Source: an uncultured Mycoplasmatota bacterium (GTDB taxonomy: Bacteria > Bacillota_I > Bacilli_A > RF39 > UBA660). Taken from it: a stretch of 6,398 nt of DNA. The notes below the pieces were generated by a model. It had not been told where the DNA came from, searched no databases, and saw only the letters and a program-made list of their open reading frames with translations. Shown in pieces: positions 1 to 5,265 of the stretch. Position 1 is the first letter of the stretch; each line of letters starts with the position of its first letter. The stretch covers positions 1-6,398 of the forward strand of contig CAMYTM010000041.1 in NCBI GenBank assembly GCA_947297555.1. Direction: 5' to 3'. Both the position numbers and the translations under genes were made by a program.

Positions 1-1165
1 TATATGTACTTACCTTGTTAATATCGACATTTTCTAAATTTAAGGCACAGTCTTCTGCTTTAAAGCCTTGAAGTGTTACATAATCCTCTACTCTATAAGA
101 CAAAATGCTTCCCAATTCTAATTTTACTTCTTTTGTAGTAAATGTATTTGTTGTTTTATTTTTGGCTAATGCAAGAAAATAATATACGCCAAAACCTATT
201 GCTGCAATTAAAATAAGAAGTAAAATGACAATAACTAATTTAGAATTTCCTTTTCTATCTTTTTTCTTTTTATTGTTTTCAAATACAGGTGGAACTGGCA
301 CGGCATTAAAGTCATCTATTGATGGTTGTTGTTGTGGTGTTTCTTCTACTTTGGTACTTTCTGGAGTTGCTAGATTCACAGGTTCTTCTGGAGTATCTAA
401 TGCTTCTGGTTGTGCAATGGTTTGATTCATTTCTACTGGAACAGAGTCTACTACTTCTTTTATTGGTTCTTCTGCTAAAGTATCAATTGTTTCTATCACT
501 GGTTCACTGTTTATTTCAGTATTCACTGAATTTGCTGGCTCTGTATTTTCTACTAGTGTTTCTTCTACTTTGGTACTTTCTGGAGTTACCAGATTCACTG
601 GCTCTTCTGGAATACTTTCTATTTTAATTTCGGTATTTGTCAAATCATTTACTACTGTTGGTGTAGGAATTGCTTGCGGTATAGGTGCAATGGTCTCATT
701 TGATGCTATTGCATTTTCTTCTACCGAATTTATTGGTACAGTTGAAATGGTGTTATTTGTATTTACGTTAGTACTCATTGATGGATCTACTACCGCTTCT
801 CCAGTTTCAACTGGATTTATAATTTCTTTTGGTTGTTCTGCTATTGGAGCCAATGTCTCTACTATTTTTGGTGCTACTGTTTCTCCTGTTCCATTTAAAA
901 TAGAATCTAAAGTTGGTTTTACAGGGGCCACAGTTTCTATTGGTGCAGTATTCACAACTGTTTCTTTTATTATTTCTGGTTTTGAATCTGCAGTTACAGA
1001 ACTATTTGGTTCTCCATTTCCATGATTTGGGAAAACTGTATTATTATTTACTTCCACTGTTGCATTATTCAAATTTACACCTACGTTTGGATTGGTTGTT
1101 GGATTTTCCATACTCCCTATTGTATTTCCATTCATTCCATTTGTATTATTTTGTTGATTATCCAT
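1..1165 (-). CDS. Partial membrane protein: acidic disordered cytoplasmic arm, one membrane helix, start of an Ig-like extracellular domain
   Basis: A reading frame starts at ATG 1165 and stays open for 388 codons to the left edge, so the C-terminus is missing. The start is supported by AAAGGGG (1175-1181), 9 nt upstream, and a good promoter. Residues 1 to about 290 are rich in Pro, Thr, Glu, Val, Asn and Ile with almost no Arg or Lys, begin MDNQQNNTNG, and carry loose ETVAP- and EEPVNL-type repeats; this looks intrinsically disordered. A basic patch (KKKKDRKGNSK, about 299-309) precedes a hydrophobic helix at about 310-330. By the positive-inside rule the N-terminus is cytoplasmic and the C-terminus outside. 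After the helix, ELGSILSYRVEDYV and NVDINKVSTY resemble the first strands of Ig-like/DUF5011-type domains of Firmicute surface proteins; this is inference. No enzyme motif is visible. The function is unknown; a surface or envelope-linked scaffold is plausible. Confidence 0.85.
   Translation of the reverse strand, partial: MDNQQNNTNGMNGNTIGSMENPTTNPNVGVNLNNATVEVNNNTVFPNHGNGEPNSSVTADSKPEIIKETVVNTAPIETVAPVKPTLDSILNGTGETVAPKIVETLAPIAEQPKEIINPVETGEAVVDPSMSTNVNTNNTISTVPINSVEENAIASNETIAPIPQAIPTPTVVNDLTNTEIKIESIPEEPVNLVTPESTKVEETLVENTEPANSVNTEINSEPVIETIDTLAEEPIKEVVDSVPVEMNQTIAQPEALDTPEEPVNLATPESTKVEETPQQQPSIDDFNAVPVPPVFENNKKKKDRKGNSKLVIVILLLILIAAIGFGVYYFLALAKNKTTNTFTTKEVKLELGSILSYRVEDYVTLQGFKAEDCALNLENVDINKVSTY
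338..391 (-). repeat. Intragenic direct repeat, copy 2 (nearer the membrane helix)
   Basis: This 54-bp unit matches 557-610 at 50 of 54 positions. The offset is 219 bp (73 codons), so the repeat stays in frame and gives the peptide EEPVNLATPESTKVEET in the disordered arm of the left-edge protein. Two of the four mismatches (t/c) leave the amino acid unchanged or nearly so. Confidence 0.85.
557..610 (-). repeat. Intragenic direct repeat, copy 1 (nearer the N-terminus)
   Basis: Partner of the unit at 338-391, encoding EEPVNLVTPESTKVEET. The near identity at DNA level suggests a recent duplication inside the low-complexity arm, and so a region whose length may vary between strains. Confidence 0.85.
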
Positions 1166-1196
1166 GATATCAATCCCCTTTATCATATATATCATA

Positions 1197-1224
1197 ATTA
1201 TACTATATTCTCATAAAAAGGCAA
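1197..1224 (-). promoter_or_regulatory. Sigma-A-type promoter of the left-edge membrane protein
   Basis: On the minus strand TTGCCT (1219-1224) lies 16 nt before a perfect TATAAT (1197-1202). Transcription would start near 1190, leaving about 25 nt of leader that contains the AAAGGGG ribosome site. It sits directly downstream of the terminator hairpin of the preceding gene, so this gene is probably its own transcription unit. Confidence 0.7.
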
Positions 1225-1225
1225 G

Positions 1226-1259
1226 AAAAAAGAAAAATGCAGGTTTACACTTTTCTTTT
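1226..1259 (-). terminator. AT-rich intrinsic terminator after the glucosaminidase gene
   Basis: On the minus strand, AAAAGAAAAGTG (1259-1248) pairs with CATTTTTCTTTT (1239-1228), a 12-bp stem with one G-U pair and an 8-nt loop. A short U-rich stretch follows, broken by C at 1225. It starts 10 nt after the TAA at 1269. The stem is mostly A-U, so efficiency is uncertain. Confidence 0.55.
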
Positions 1260-1268
1260 ACATCAACA

Positions 1269-1985
1269 TTAACTATTTTTTATTTTTTTCATATAGTATC
1301 TCACTTTTGATGGCCAAGTCGAACTTTCCGCATATTTTTTCCCTATTGACTCTGGCGTTTTCAATCCTTTTTTGTAATAATTATTGGATAAATTTTTAAA
1401 GAAAGCCTCGATACCTGCATTTAAAGAACTAAATTTTGCATAAGAACTTCCTCCACAAGTATTTTTTCCTTTCATTCCTCCAACATTATTACATTTTCTT
1501 GTAAGATAACTACAAGTTCCTGAGGAACAACCCGTTTCAAGTAAAACGATTGACACCGCAAGATAAGGATCGACACCATATTTAATTGATGACTTGGCAA
1601 ATACCATACCATATCCTTTTAATGTTGATTTTAGGTTTTTGTCTATTTTTTTGGCCAACTGTTCCAACGTCATGCCATCATAGACAATCTTTTTGTTTGT
1701 CGTTGTTGTTTTTGTAGACTTACTTTCTGTTTTTTTTGTTTCTGTTTTTTCTTTGGTTGTTTCTTTCGTTTCAGTCTTGTCATTTATCGCTAGTAATTCA
1801 CTAGCATTTTCACTACTTAGTAACGTATTGTTACTAATACTACTTACCAACATATTTTTGGTTGGAAGAACAGCAAAACTATCTTCCCTACTTTTTGTTC
1901 CATCTAACGTTTTTACAGTGCAGATGTTTACAAGAAGAATCGTGGTTATGGCCATTGCGGCCTTAACCGACGGTAATTTTTTCAT
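1269..1985 (-). CDS. Exported glucosaminidase-family peptidoglycan hydrolase
   Basis: 238 residues. Residues 1-25 are a basic then hydrophobic segment (MKKLPSVKAAMAITTILLV), a signal peptide or N-terminal anchor without an obvious AXA site. Residues 68-99 are a Lys/Thr/Glu/Ser-only linker, typical of a wall-spanning spacer. Residues about 125-236 match the glucosaminidase (LytG/FlgJ-like, lysozyme-fold) family: KYGVDPYLAVSIVLLETG contains the expected catalytic Glu (E150), followed by NNVGGMKG, the counterpart of the family's NxxGxKG, and FSSLNAGIEAFF. Four cysteines (153, 158, 165, 177) cluster around the active site, suggesting disulfides in the exported enzyme. It would cleave the glycan backbone, probably next to GlcNAc. 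The start is supported by AAAGAGG at 1996-2002. It has its own promoter, so it is not simply the tail of the spm operon. Exact bond specificity cannot be read from the sequence. Confidence 0.85.
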   Translation of the reverse strand: MKKLPSVKAAMAITTILLVNICTVKTLDGTKSREDSFAVLPTKNMLVSSISNNTLLSSENASELLAINDKTETKETTKEKTETKKTESKSTKTTTTNKKIVYDGMTLEQLAKKIDKNLKSTLKGYGMVFAKSSIKYGVDPYLAVSIVLLETGCSSGTCSYLTRKCNNVGGMKGKNTCGGSSYAKFSSLNAGIEAFFKNLSNNYYKKGLKTPESIGKKYAESSTWPSKVRYYMKKIKNS

Positions 1986-2020
1986 TTTTACTCTACCTCT
2001 TTTTTTGCGGAACGGTTTTT

Positions 2021-2049
2021 ATACTATCATATTCTTAAATAAGTGTCAA
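2021..2049 (-). promoter_or_regulatory. Sigma-A-type promoter of the glucosaminidase gene
   Basis: Minus-strand TTGACA (2044-2049), a perfect -35 box, is followed after 17 nt by TAGTAT (2021-2026), 4 of 6 consensus bases including the key A2 and T6. An overlapping TATAAA lies at 2018-2023 with a poorer 20-nt spacing. The start codon is about 30 nt downstream of the expected transcription start. This suggests vegetative expression, unlike the sporulation operon upstream. Confidence 0.65.
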
Positions 2050-2118
2050 ATTGTGGGCATTTTAAAAAGCCTATCAAAACTTGAAAAAACCTTGTATTTA
2101 AGCCCAAAAAAACGTTTT

Positions 2119-2637
2119 TTAAAAAATTAAACTTACAACAATAAAACTTGCAATAATTCCTATTAAATCTGCAAATAAGCCAGTTGATAATGCATGTCTT
2201 GTCTTGTTTATTTTTATACTTCCAAAATATAAGGCTAATACGTAAATTGTGGTATCTGTACATCCTTGAATTGTAGATGCCAATCTGCCTACAAAAGAAT
2301 CTGGTCCAAAATTTGTAAAAATATCATTCATAATAGCGAGAGAAGCCGTTCCAGAAATTGGTCTTACAAAAGCCATAGGTAAAATGTTTAAAGGCAAATT
2401 AATTTTTTCTAAAAGAGGAGAAATGACGCTAAACATAGTTTCTAAAAGATGACTATTTAAAAAAATATTAATTGCAAATACCATGGCAATTATAGAGGGA
2501 AAAATGTGAAATACTGTGATTAACCCTTCTTTTGCACCTTCTAAAAAGGTATCATAAATCATAACTTTTTTCCTAAAAGCATAAAAAACCACAAATAATA
2601 CAAATAAAGGGATAATTAGTTTGGATAAGTTGCTCAT
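2119..2637 (-). CDS. spmB: Spore maturation protein SpmB
   Basis: 172 residues, close to the B. subtilis SpmB length of about 178. It is a polytopic membrane protein with hydrophobic segments near 7-21, 38-60, 82-91, 128-140 and 155-172. Family-typical stretches are RPISGTASLAIMNDIF (92-107), the GPDS turn (111-114) and QGCTDTTIYVLALYFGS (124-140), which belong to the nucleoside-recognition (Gate) fold. In B. subtilis SpmA and SpmB act with DacB in spore core dehydration and heat resistance; the molecular activity is not settled. The ATG overlaps the spmA stop as ATGA, with GAGG about 8 nt upstream inside spmA, so translation is probably coupled. No convincing terminator follows. Confidence 0.93.
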   Translation of the reverse strand: MSNLSKLIIPLFVLFVVFYAFRKKVMIYDTFLEGAKEGLITVFHIFPSIIAMVFAINIFLNSHLLETMFSVISPLLEKINLPLNILPMAFVRPISGTASLAIMNDIFTNFGPDSFVGRLASTIQGCTDTTIYVLALYFGSIKINKTRHALSTGLFADLIGIIASFIVVSLIF

Positions 2638-3215
2638 TTTTCTTTCCTCTTTCTTCTAATATAGTCTAGAGTAAGACCTGCAATACTTGCGCAAACGGTC
2701 GCTAAAATAGAGGTAATGATAATTTCTTCAGGATTGGCACTTTTGTGCATCATACGTAGGGCAATAACGGTTGTAGGGACAATGGTCACTCCACTTGTGT
2801 TTAAAACTAGAAATGTAATCATAGCATCACTGGCTTCGTCTTTTTTCTTATTTTCTTTTTGCATACTCTCCATGGCTTTTAATCCAAATGGTGTGGCAGC
2901 ACTACCAAGACCTAGAGCATTTGCACAAATATTGGAAGTAATATATCCTAGGGCTTTGCTATCTTTTTTTAAAGAAGGAAATAATTTGCTCAAAAGGGGC
3001 TTTACTATATTTCCAATTTTTACTAAAATACCACTTGCTTCTGCAATTTTCATAATTCCCGCCCAAAGCACAATGATGGGAAGTAAATCCATTACCATTC
3101 CTACTCCATTAGTAGCACTATTTAAAATGGTATCGTTTAATTCACTTACATTTCCAAAAAAAATGGTAAAAAGAATTCCTACTATTATGAAGAAACCCCA
3201 TATTTTATTAATCAT
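2634..3215 (-). CDS. spmA: Spore maturation protein SpmA
   Basis: 193 residues, close to the family length of about 196. Membrane segments are visible near 5-20, 40-58, 131-153 and 165-184. Diagnostic stretches are NICANALGLGSAATPFGLKA (95-114) and LNTSGVTIVPTT (138-149), the conserved core of SpmA and the related Gate domain. The protein ends in a basic tail (RRKRKEK). The ATG lies inside the end of dacB (8-nt overlap, 3208-3215), with AGGATGG 7 nt upstream, and its TGA stop overlaps the spmB start. The order dacB-spmA-spmB is that of the B. subtilis operon needed for spore maturation. The role in the membrane is inferred from family knowledge. Confidence 0.94.
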   Translation of the reverse strand: MINKIWGFFIIVGILFTIFFGNVSELNDTILNSATNGVGMVMDLLPIIVLWAGIMKIAEASGILVKIGNIVKPLLSKLFPSLKKDSKALGYITSNICANALGLGSAATPFGLKAMESMQKENKKKDEASDAMITFLVLNTSGVTIVPTTVIALRMMHKSANPEEIIITSILATVCASIAGLTLDYIRRKRKEK

Positions 3216-4329
3216 GTTTGAACCATCCTAATATTTTTTGTAATAAAGTTTGTTTTTTGTTTTCTTTTACCTCTTTTCTTTCTACATAAATGTTTTCTTC
3301 TCTTACCTTTTTATCCTCTATTTTTATCACTACTTTTCCAACAATATCACCAGTTTTGTATTCTTTTCTTTTTTCTAAATAAAAATCTAGAGAAATATTT
3401 TCTTTTTCATTCTCTTTTACCATTAAATAAATGTCCTCTTTTATAAACAAAGTATCATTTTTATAATAAGTTTCATTTTCCACTTGAAAATTATTTTTAT
3501 CGACTACTTTTACACTATCATATTCTTTGAATAAAACTTCATATAAATATTTATGATCAAACCAATCATCTGGATCATTTAAAGAAACAATGGTAATATT
3601 TTTATTATCTTTAGAAGCCGTAGAAACAAGGGTACGTCTAGCACGTTCTGTAAATCCAGTTTTTCCTCCCGTAGTGTATTCATACATAGTTAACATTTTG
3701 TTTTTATTTGCCCAAGAATATGTTTTTCTATCACTTTTGGCTACATAGTTTTTGGTACTTACGATTTTCTTATAGGTATCATTTTTCATAGCATAACTAG
3801 ATAAAAGTGCCATATCATAAGCAGTTGAAGTATTGCCTGCTCCTTCTTTATTCTCAAGTCCATGAGGATTTATAAATTTGGTGTGATTCATTCCAATTTC
3901 TTTGGCTTTTTGGTTCATTAATTCTACAAACTTATCGACATCTCCACCTACAAATTCAGCAATGGCAAGGGCTGCATCATTGCCACTACGCATCATAAGA
4001 CCATAAAGTAAATCTTTTAATTTCATAGTTTCTCCTACTTCAATGTAAATAGCACTTCCGAAGGATTTTAAAATAGTAGCCGTTGTCGTGACGTCACTAT
4101 TTGTATCGGCAAGTTCTAAAGCAACTACGGCAGTCATAATCTTAGAAATACTGGCAATTAAGTGTTCACTGTTTGCATCACTTTCATATAAAACACGTTT
4201 AGTGTCCATATCCATAGCGATGATATTTCTAGCAGATAATGCATTTACTTTTAATGGAATACAAATTAACAACAATAATAAAAACTTTTTCATAAGCATC
4301 ACTACAAAATTATATGAAAAAAAGAGCAT
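3208..4329 (-). CDS. dacB: Serine-type D-Ala-D-Ala carboxypeptidase (DacB/PBP5*-like, spore cortex)
   Basis: 373 residues from this start; B. subtilis DacB has about 382. It removes the terminal D-Ala from peptidoglycan stem peptides, lowering cross-linking; in spores it acts on the cortex. All three penicillin-binding motifs of family S11 are present: SISK (S60 nucleophile, K63), SGN (115-117) and KTG (223-225, GGKTGFTERAR). INPHGLE (153-159) is also typical. Residues about 260-350 form the extra beta-rich C-terminal domain, and the last 15 (LLQKILGWF) form an amphipathic helix, the usual membrane anchor. A signal peptide follows Met13 (MKKFLLLLLICIPLKVNALS). Met1 is favoured by AAGAGGA 6 nt upstream, but the resulting 12-residue extension is odd; Met11 or Met13 would give a conventional signal peptide. 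The symbol dacB rather than dacF rests on the spmA-spmB linkage. Confidence 0.92.
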   Translation of the reverse strand: MLFFSYNFVVMLMKKFLLLLLICIPLKVNALSARNIIAMDMDTKRVLYESDANSEHLIASISKIMTAVVALELADTNSDVTTTATILKSFGSAIYIEVGETMKLKDLLYGLMMRSGNDAALAIAEFVGGDVDKFVELMNQKAKEIGMNHTKFINPHGLENKEGAGNTSTAYDMALLSSYAMKNDTYKKIVSTKNYVAKSDRKTYSWANKNKMLTMYEYTTGGKTGFTERARRTLVSTASKDNKNITIVSLNDPDDWFDHKYLYEVLFKEYDSVKVVDKNNFQVENETYYKNDTLFIKEDIYLMVKENEKENISLDFYLEKRKEYKTGDIVGKVVIKIEDKKVREENIYVERKEVKENKKQTLLQKILGWFKHD

Positions 4330-4335
4330 ATTTAG

Positions 4336-4342
4336 TCCTCTT
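4336..4342 (-). promoter_or_regulatory. Ribosome binding site deciding the dacB start
   Basis: AAGAGGA on the minus strand lies 6 nt before the ATG at 4329. The alternative ATG codons at 4299 and 4293 have only a poor GTAGTGAT stretch in front of them. This argues for the upstream start even though it lengthens the signal peptide's n-region with hydrophobic residues. Confidence 0.6.
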
Positions 4343-4346
4343 GAAA

Positions 4347-4376
4347 ATTAAATGTAAAATTTAGGCAGGAATATGG
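4347..4376 (-). promoter_or_regulatory. Candidate sigma-E-like promoter of the dacB-spmA-spmB operon
   Basis: Minus-strand CCATATT (4370-4376) resembles the mother-cell sigma-E -35 box (KMATATT, 6 of 7). After 15 nt comes CATTTAAT (4347-4354), 6 of 8 to the sigma-E -10 consensus CATACAnT. In B. subtilis the dacB operon is sigma-E dependent. Transcription would start almost on the ribosome site, giving a very short leader, which weakens the case. A second -10-like element, CATATAAT (4309-4316, 7 of 8), would fit only the downstream ATG codons. Confidence 0.4.
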
Positions 4377-4608
4377 CTTTAATTTTGCCTTTTACTATTT
4401 TTCATCTAAAGAAATTATCATATTCTTTGCAAGTAGAAACAATAGATAAAGAGATATTATATTTTTTTGGTAATTTTACAAATTCTTCTATTTCATTTTA
4501 ATTCTTTATCGCATTCTGGATACTATCATCTGTTATTTATTCTCCAACAATATAAAATGGTTTGAAGTCTATTCTTGTGCTTTCGACTCTACTTTTGCTT
4601 TTTAATTT
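4348..4608 (-). pseudogene. Decayed gene fragment of unknown family, three in-frame stops
   Basis: One minus-strand frame of 87 codons reads like ordinary protein but is broken by TAA at 4537-4539, TAA at 4498-4500 and TGA at 4402-4404, ending at TAA 4348-4350. The segments are KSRVESTRIDFKPFYIVGE, then ITDDSIQNAIKN, then a 34-residue stretch containing EIEEFVKL and SIVSTCKEYDNFFR, then KIVKGKIKAIFLPKFYI. The same frame is kept across all three stops, and composition (charged helices, Lys/Glu/Ile) matches the neighbours. There is no start codon in frame; the 5' side abuts the terminator at 4611-4634. It is most likely the C-terminal remnant of a gene that once preceded dacB. I do not recognise the family. 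Chance resemblance in AT-rich DNA is possible but less likely. Confidence 0.55.
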
Positions 4609-4610
4609 TC

Positions 4611-4634
4611 AAAAAAAAAGAGCCCTTGCTCTTT
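4611..4634 (-). terminator. Strong intrinsic terminator of the lipoprotein gene
   Basis: On the minus strand AAAGAGC (4634-4628) pairs perfectly with GCTCTTT (4623-4617) around the loop AAGG, followed by a run of six more T (4616-4611). It begins at the lipoprotein stop codon and separates that gene from the dacB operon. Confidence 0.9.
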
Positions 4635-5178
4635 AATCATTTGTATAATTATAAATACCATGAATTTTTTCAAGTATTTCTGTACTTATATTTTCTAAAG
4701 TCCACTTTCCTTCTTTTTTAACTACTGAAAAATCAATAGTATATTCGATAGTTTTGGTGGTTTTTTTCATTTCTTCTAATTTGTAATCTAAAAACTTATC
4801 TTTATCATAGTTTCCATCTTCATCTATGAATTCACGACGATTGTTATTTTGATATTCTTCTGCTTCTTTTTGGGCATTATATAAATCATATACTGTAATT
4901 TTTGCCGTTACAGTTGCCTCATCTCCATTATAAGTTTCATTGGTAATTTTATAACTTAAGTCTTTATACTGCTTCATCATAACTTCTTTATACTTTTCGC
5001 CTTGGGTTTCCGTTAATTTTTCTTCTTCTATAATATCTTCAAGTCCTGTTAATACTTTTTCATCTTGATTATTGTATTTAGTCAAATACTCTTTTACAGC
5101 ATCACTTGCTTTATCAGTTTGACAAGCACATCCAACTACCATAGATAAAGTTACTAAAAAAATAATTATTTTTTTCAT
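4633..5178 (-). CDS. Small lipoprotein, probable NTF2-like (DUF5105-like) fold
   Basis: 181 residues. The N-terminus MKKIIIFLVTLSMVVGC is a lipoprotein signal with lipid-modified cysteine at 17 (lipobox VVGC); a second Cys at 19 follows. The mature protein is very rich in Lys and Glu and alternates helices with beta strands. DAVKEYLTKYNNQDEKVL (about 27-44) is a typical opening helix of NTF2-like lipoproteins of Firmicutes, YNGDEATVTAKITVYDL (about 83-99) a central strand pair, and TIDFSVVKKEGKWTLENIS (about 147-165) the closing strands of the type 'V.KEG.W.I'. No catalytic motif is seen; ligand or partner unknown. The start is decided by AAAGGAG (5188-5194), 9 nt upstream. It has its own promoter and terminator, so it is monocistronic. 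The lipoprotein assignment is strong, the fold is inference. Confidence 0.85.
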   Translation of the reverse strand: MKKIIIFLVTLSMVVGCACQTDKASDAVKEYLTKYNNQDEKVLTGLEDIIEEEKLTETQGEKYKEVMMKQYKDLSYKITNETYNGDEATVTAKITVYDLYNAQKEAEEYQNNNRREFIDEDGNYDKDKFLDYKLEEMKKTTKTIEYTIDFSVVKKEGKWTLENISTEILEKIHGIYNYTND

Positions 5179-5222
5179 ATCTGTCTTCTCCTTTATTGTT
5201 ATTTTTCTCTAAATGTATCCAA

Positions 5223-5251
5223 ATTATACTTCTTATGTGGTAAAATAAAGC
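5223..5251 (-). promoter_or_regulatory. Promoter of the lipoprotein gene
   Basis: A perfect TATAAT on the minus strand (5223-5228) lies about 45 nt before the start codon. The -35 region (GCTTTA at 5246-5251, 17-nt spacing) is poor. Its -10 box occupies the place where the divergent trpS promoter would have its -35 box, so the two may compete for polymerase. Confidence 0.5.
5238..5246 (+). promoter_or_regulatory. Extended -10 promoter of trpS
   Basis: TGG followed by TAAAAT (5241-5246) is an extended -10 element with no recognisable -35 box. Transcription near 5253 would give a leader of only about 13 nt holding the ribosome site AGGTGAT (5254-5260). There is no room for a T-box leader, the usual tRNA-sensing control of Firmicute synthetase genes. 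Confidence 0.45.
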
Positions 5252-5265
5252 ATAGGTGATGAAAT

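Noticed and set aside
225..1216. Overlapping plus-strand reading frames between 225 and 1216 giving Leu/Val/Ser-rich or Phe-rich peptides
   Set aside because: They are antisense shadows of the Pro/Thr/Glu-rich minus-strand gene, whose codons for Glu, Thr and Asn read as Phe, Cys, Ser, Leu and Val on the other strand. They lack ribosome sites and recognisable domains, and overlap each other in two frames.
1269..1985. Glucosaminidase as a dedicated spore-cortex hydrolase belonging to the dacB operon
   Set aside because: A 133-bp gap with its own TTGACA promoter separates it from spmB, and no sporulation-specific domain (SPOR, SleB or LysM) is visible.
2107..2120. Palindrome AAAAAACGTTTTTT at the spmB stop as a possible terminator
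   Set aside because: Folding leaves at most five A-U pairs around ACGT, too weak to call. No better hairpin was found between spmB and the glucosaminidase promoter, so the 3' end of the operon is left open.
1693..2130. Plus-strand frame of 145 codons opposite the glucosaminidase 5' half
   Set aside because: The Val/Phe/Ser-rich start is the complement of the Lys/Thr/Glu linker; it also crosses the glucosaminidase promoter and has no supporting signal.
2027..2263. Minus-strand frame of 78 codons overlapping the 3' end of spmB
   Set aside because: Out-of-frame with SpmB, whose conserved C-terminal motifs occupy the same DNA; no ribosome site.
2716..3231. Plus-strand frame of 171 codons opposite spmA
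   Set aside because: It is fully antisense to a clear SpmA; low codon-quality hydrophobic peptide without a ribosome site or family motif.
4088..4351. Plus-strand frame of 87 codons opposite the dacB 5' end
   Set aside because: Antisense to the SISK-containing region of a clear carboxypeptidase.
4402..4539. In-frame stops in the fragment upstream of dacB as evidence of recoding or a variant genetic code
   Set aside because: The neighbours use TGG for Trp, and spmA ends at a TGA that overlaps the spmB start. Two of the three stops are TAA, so gene decay is the simpler reading.
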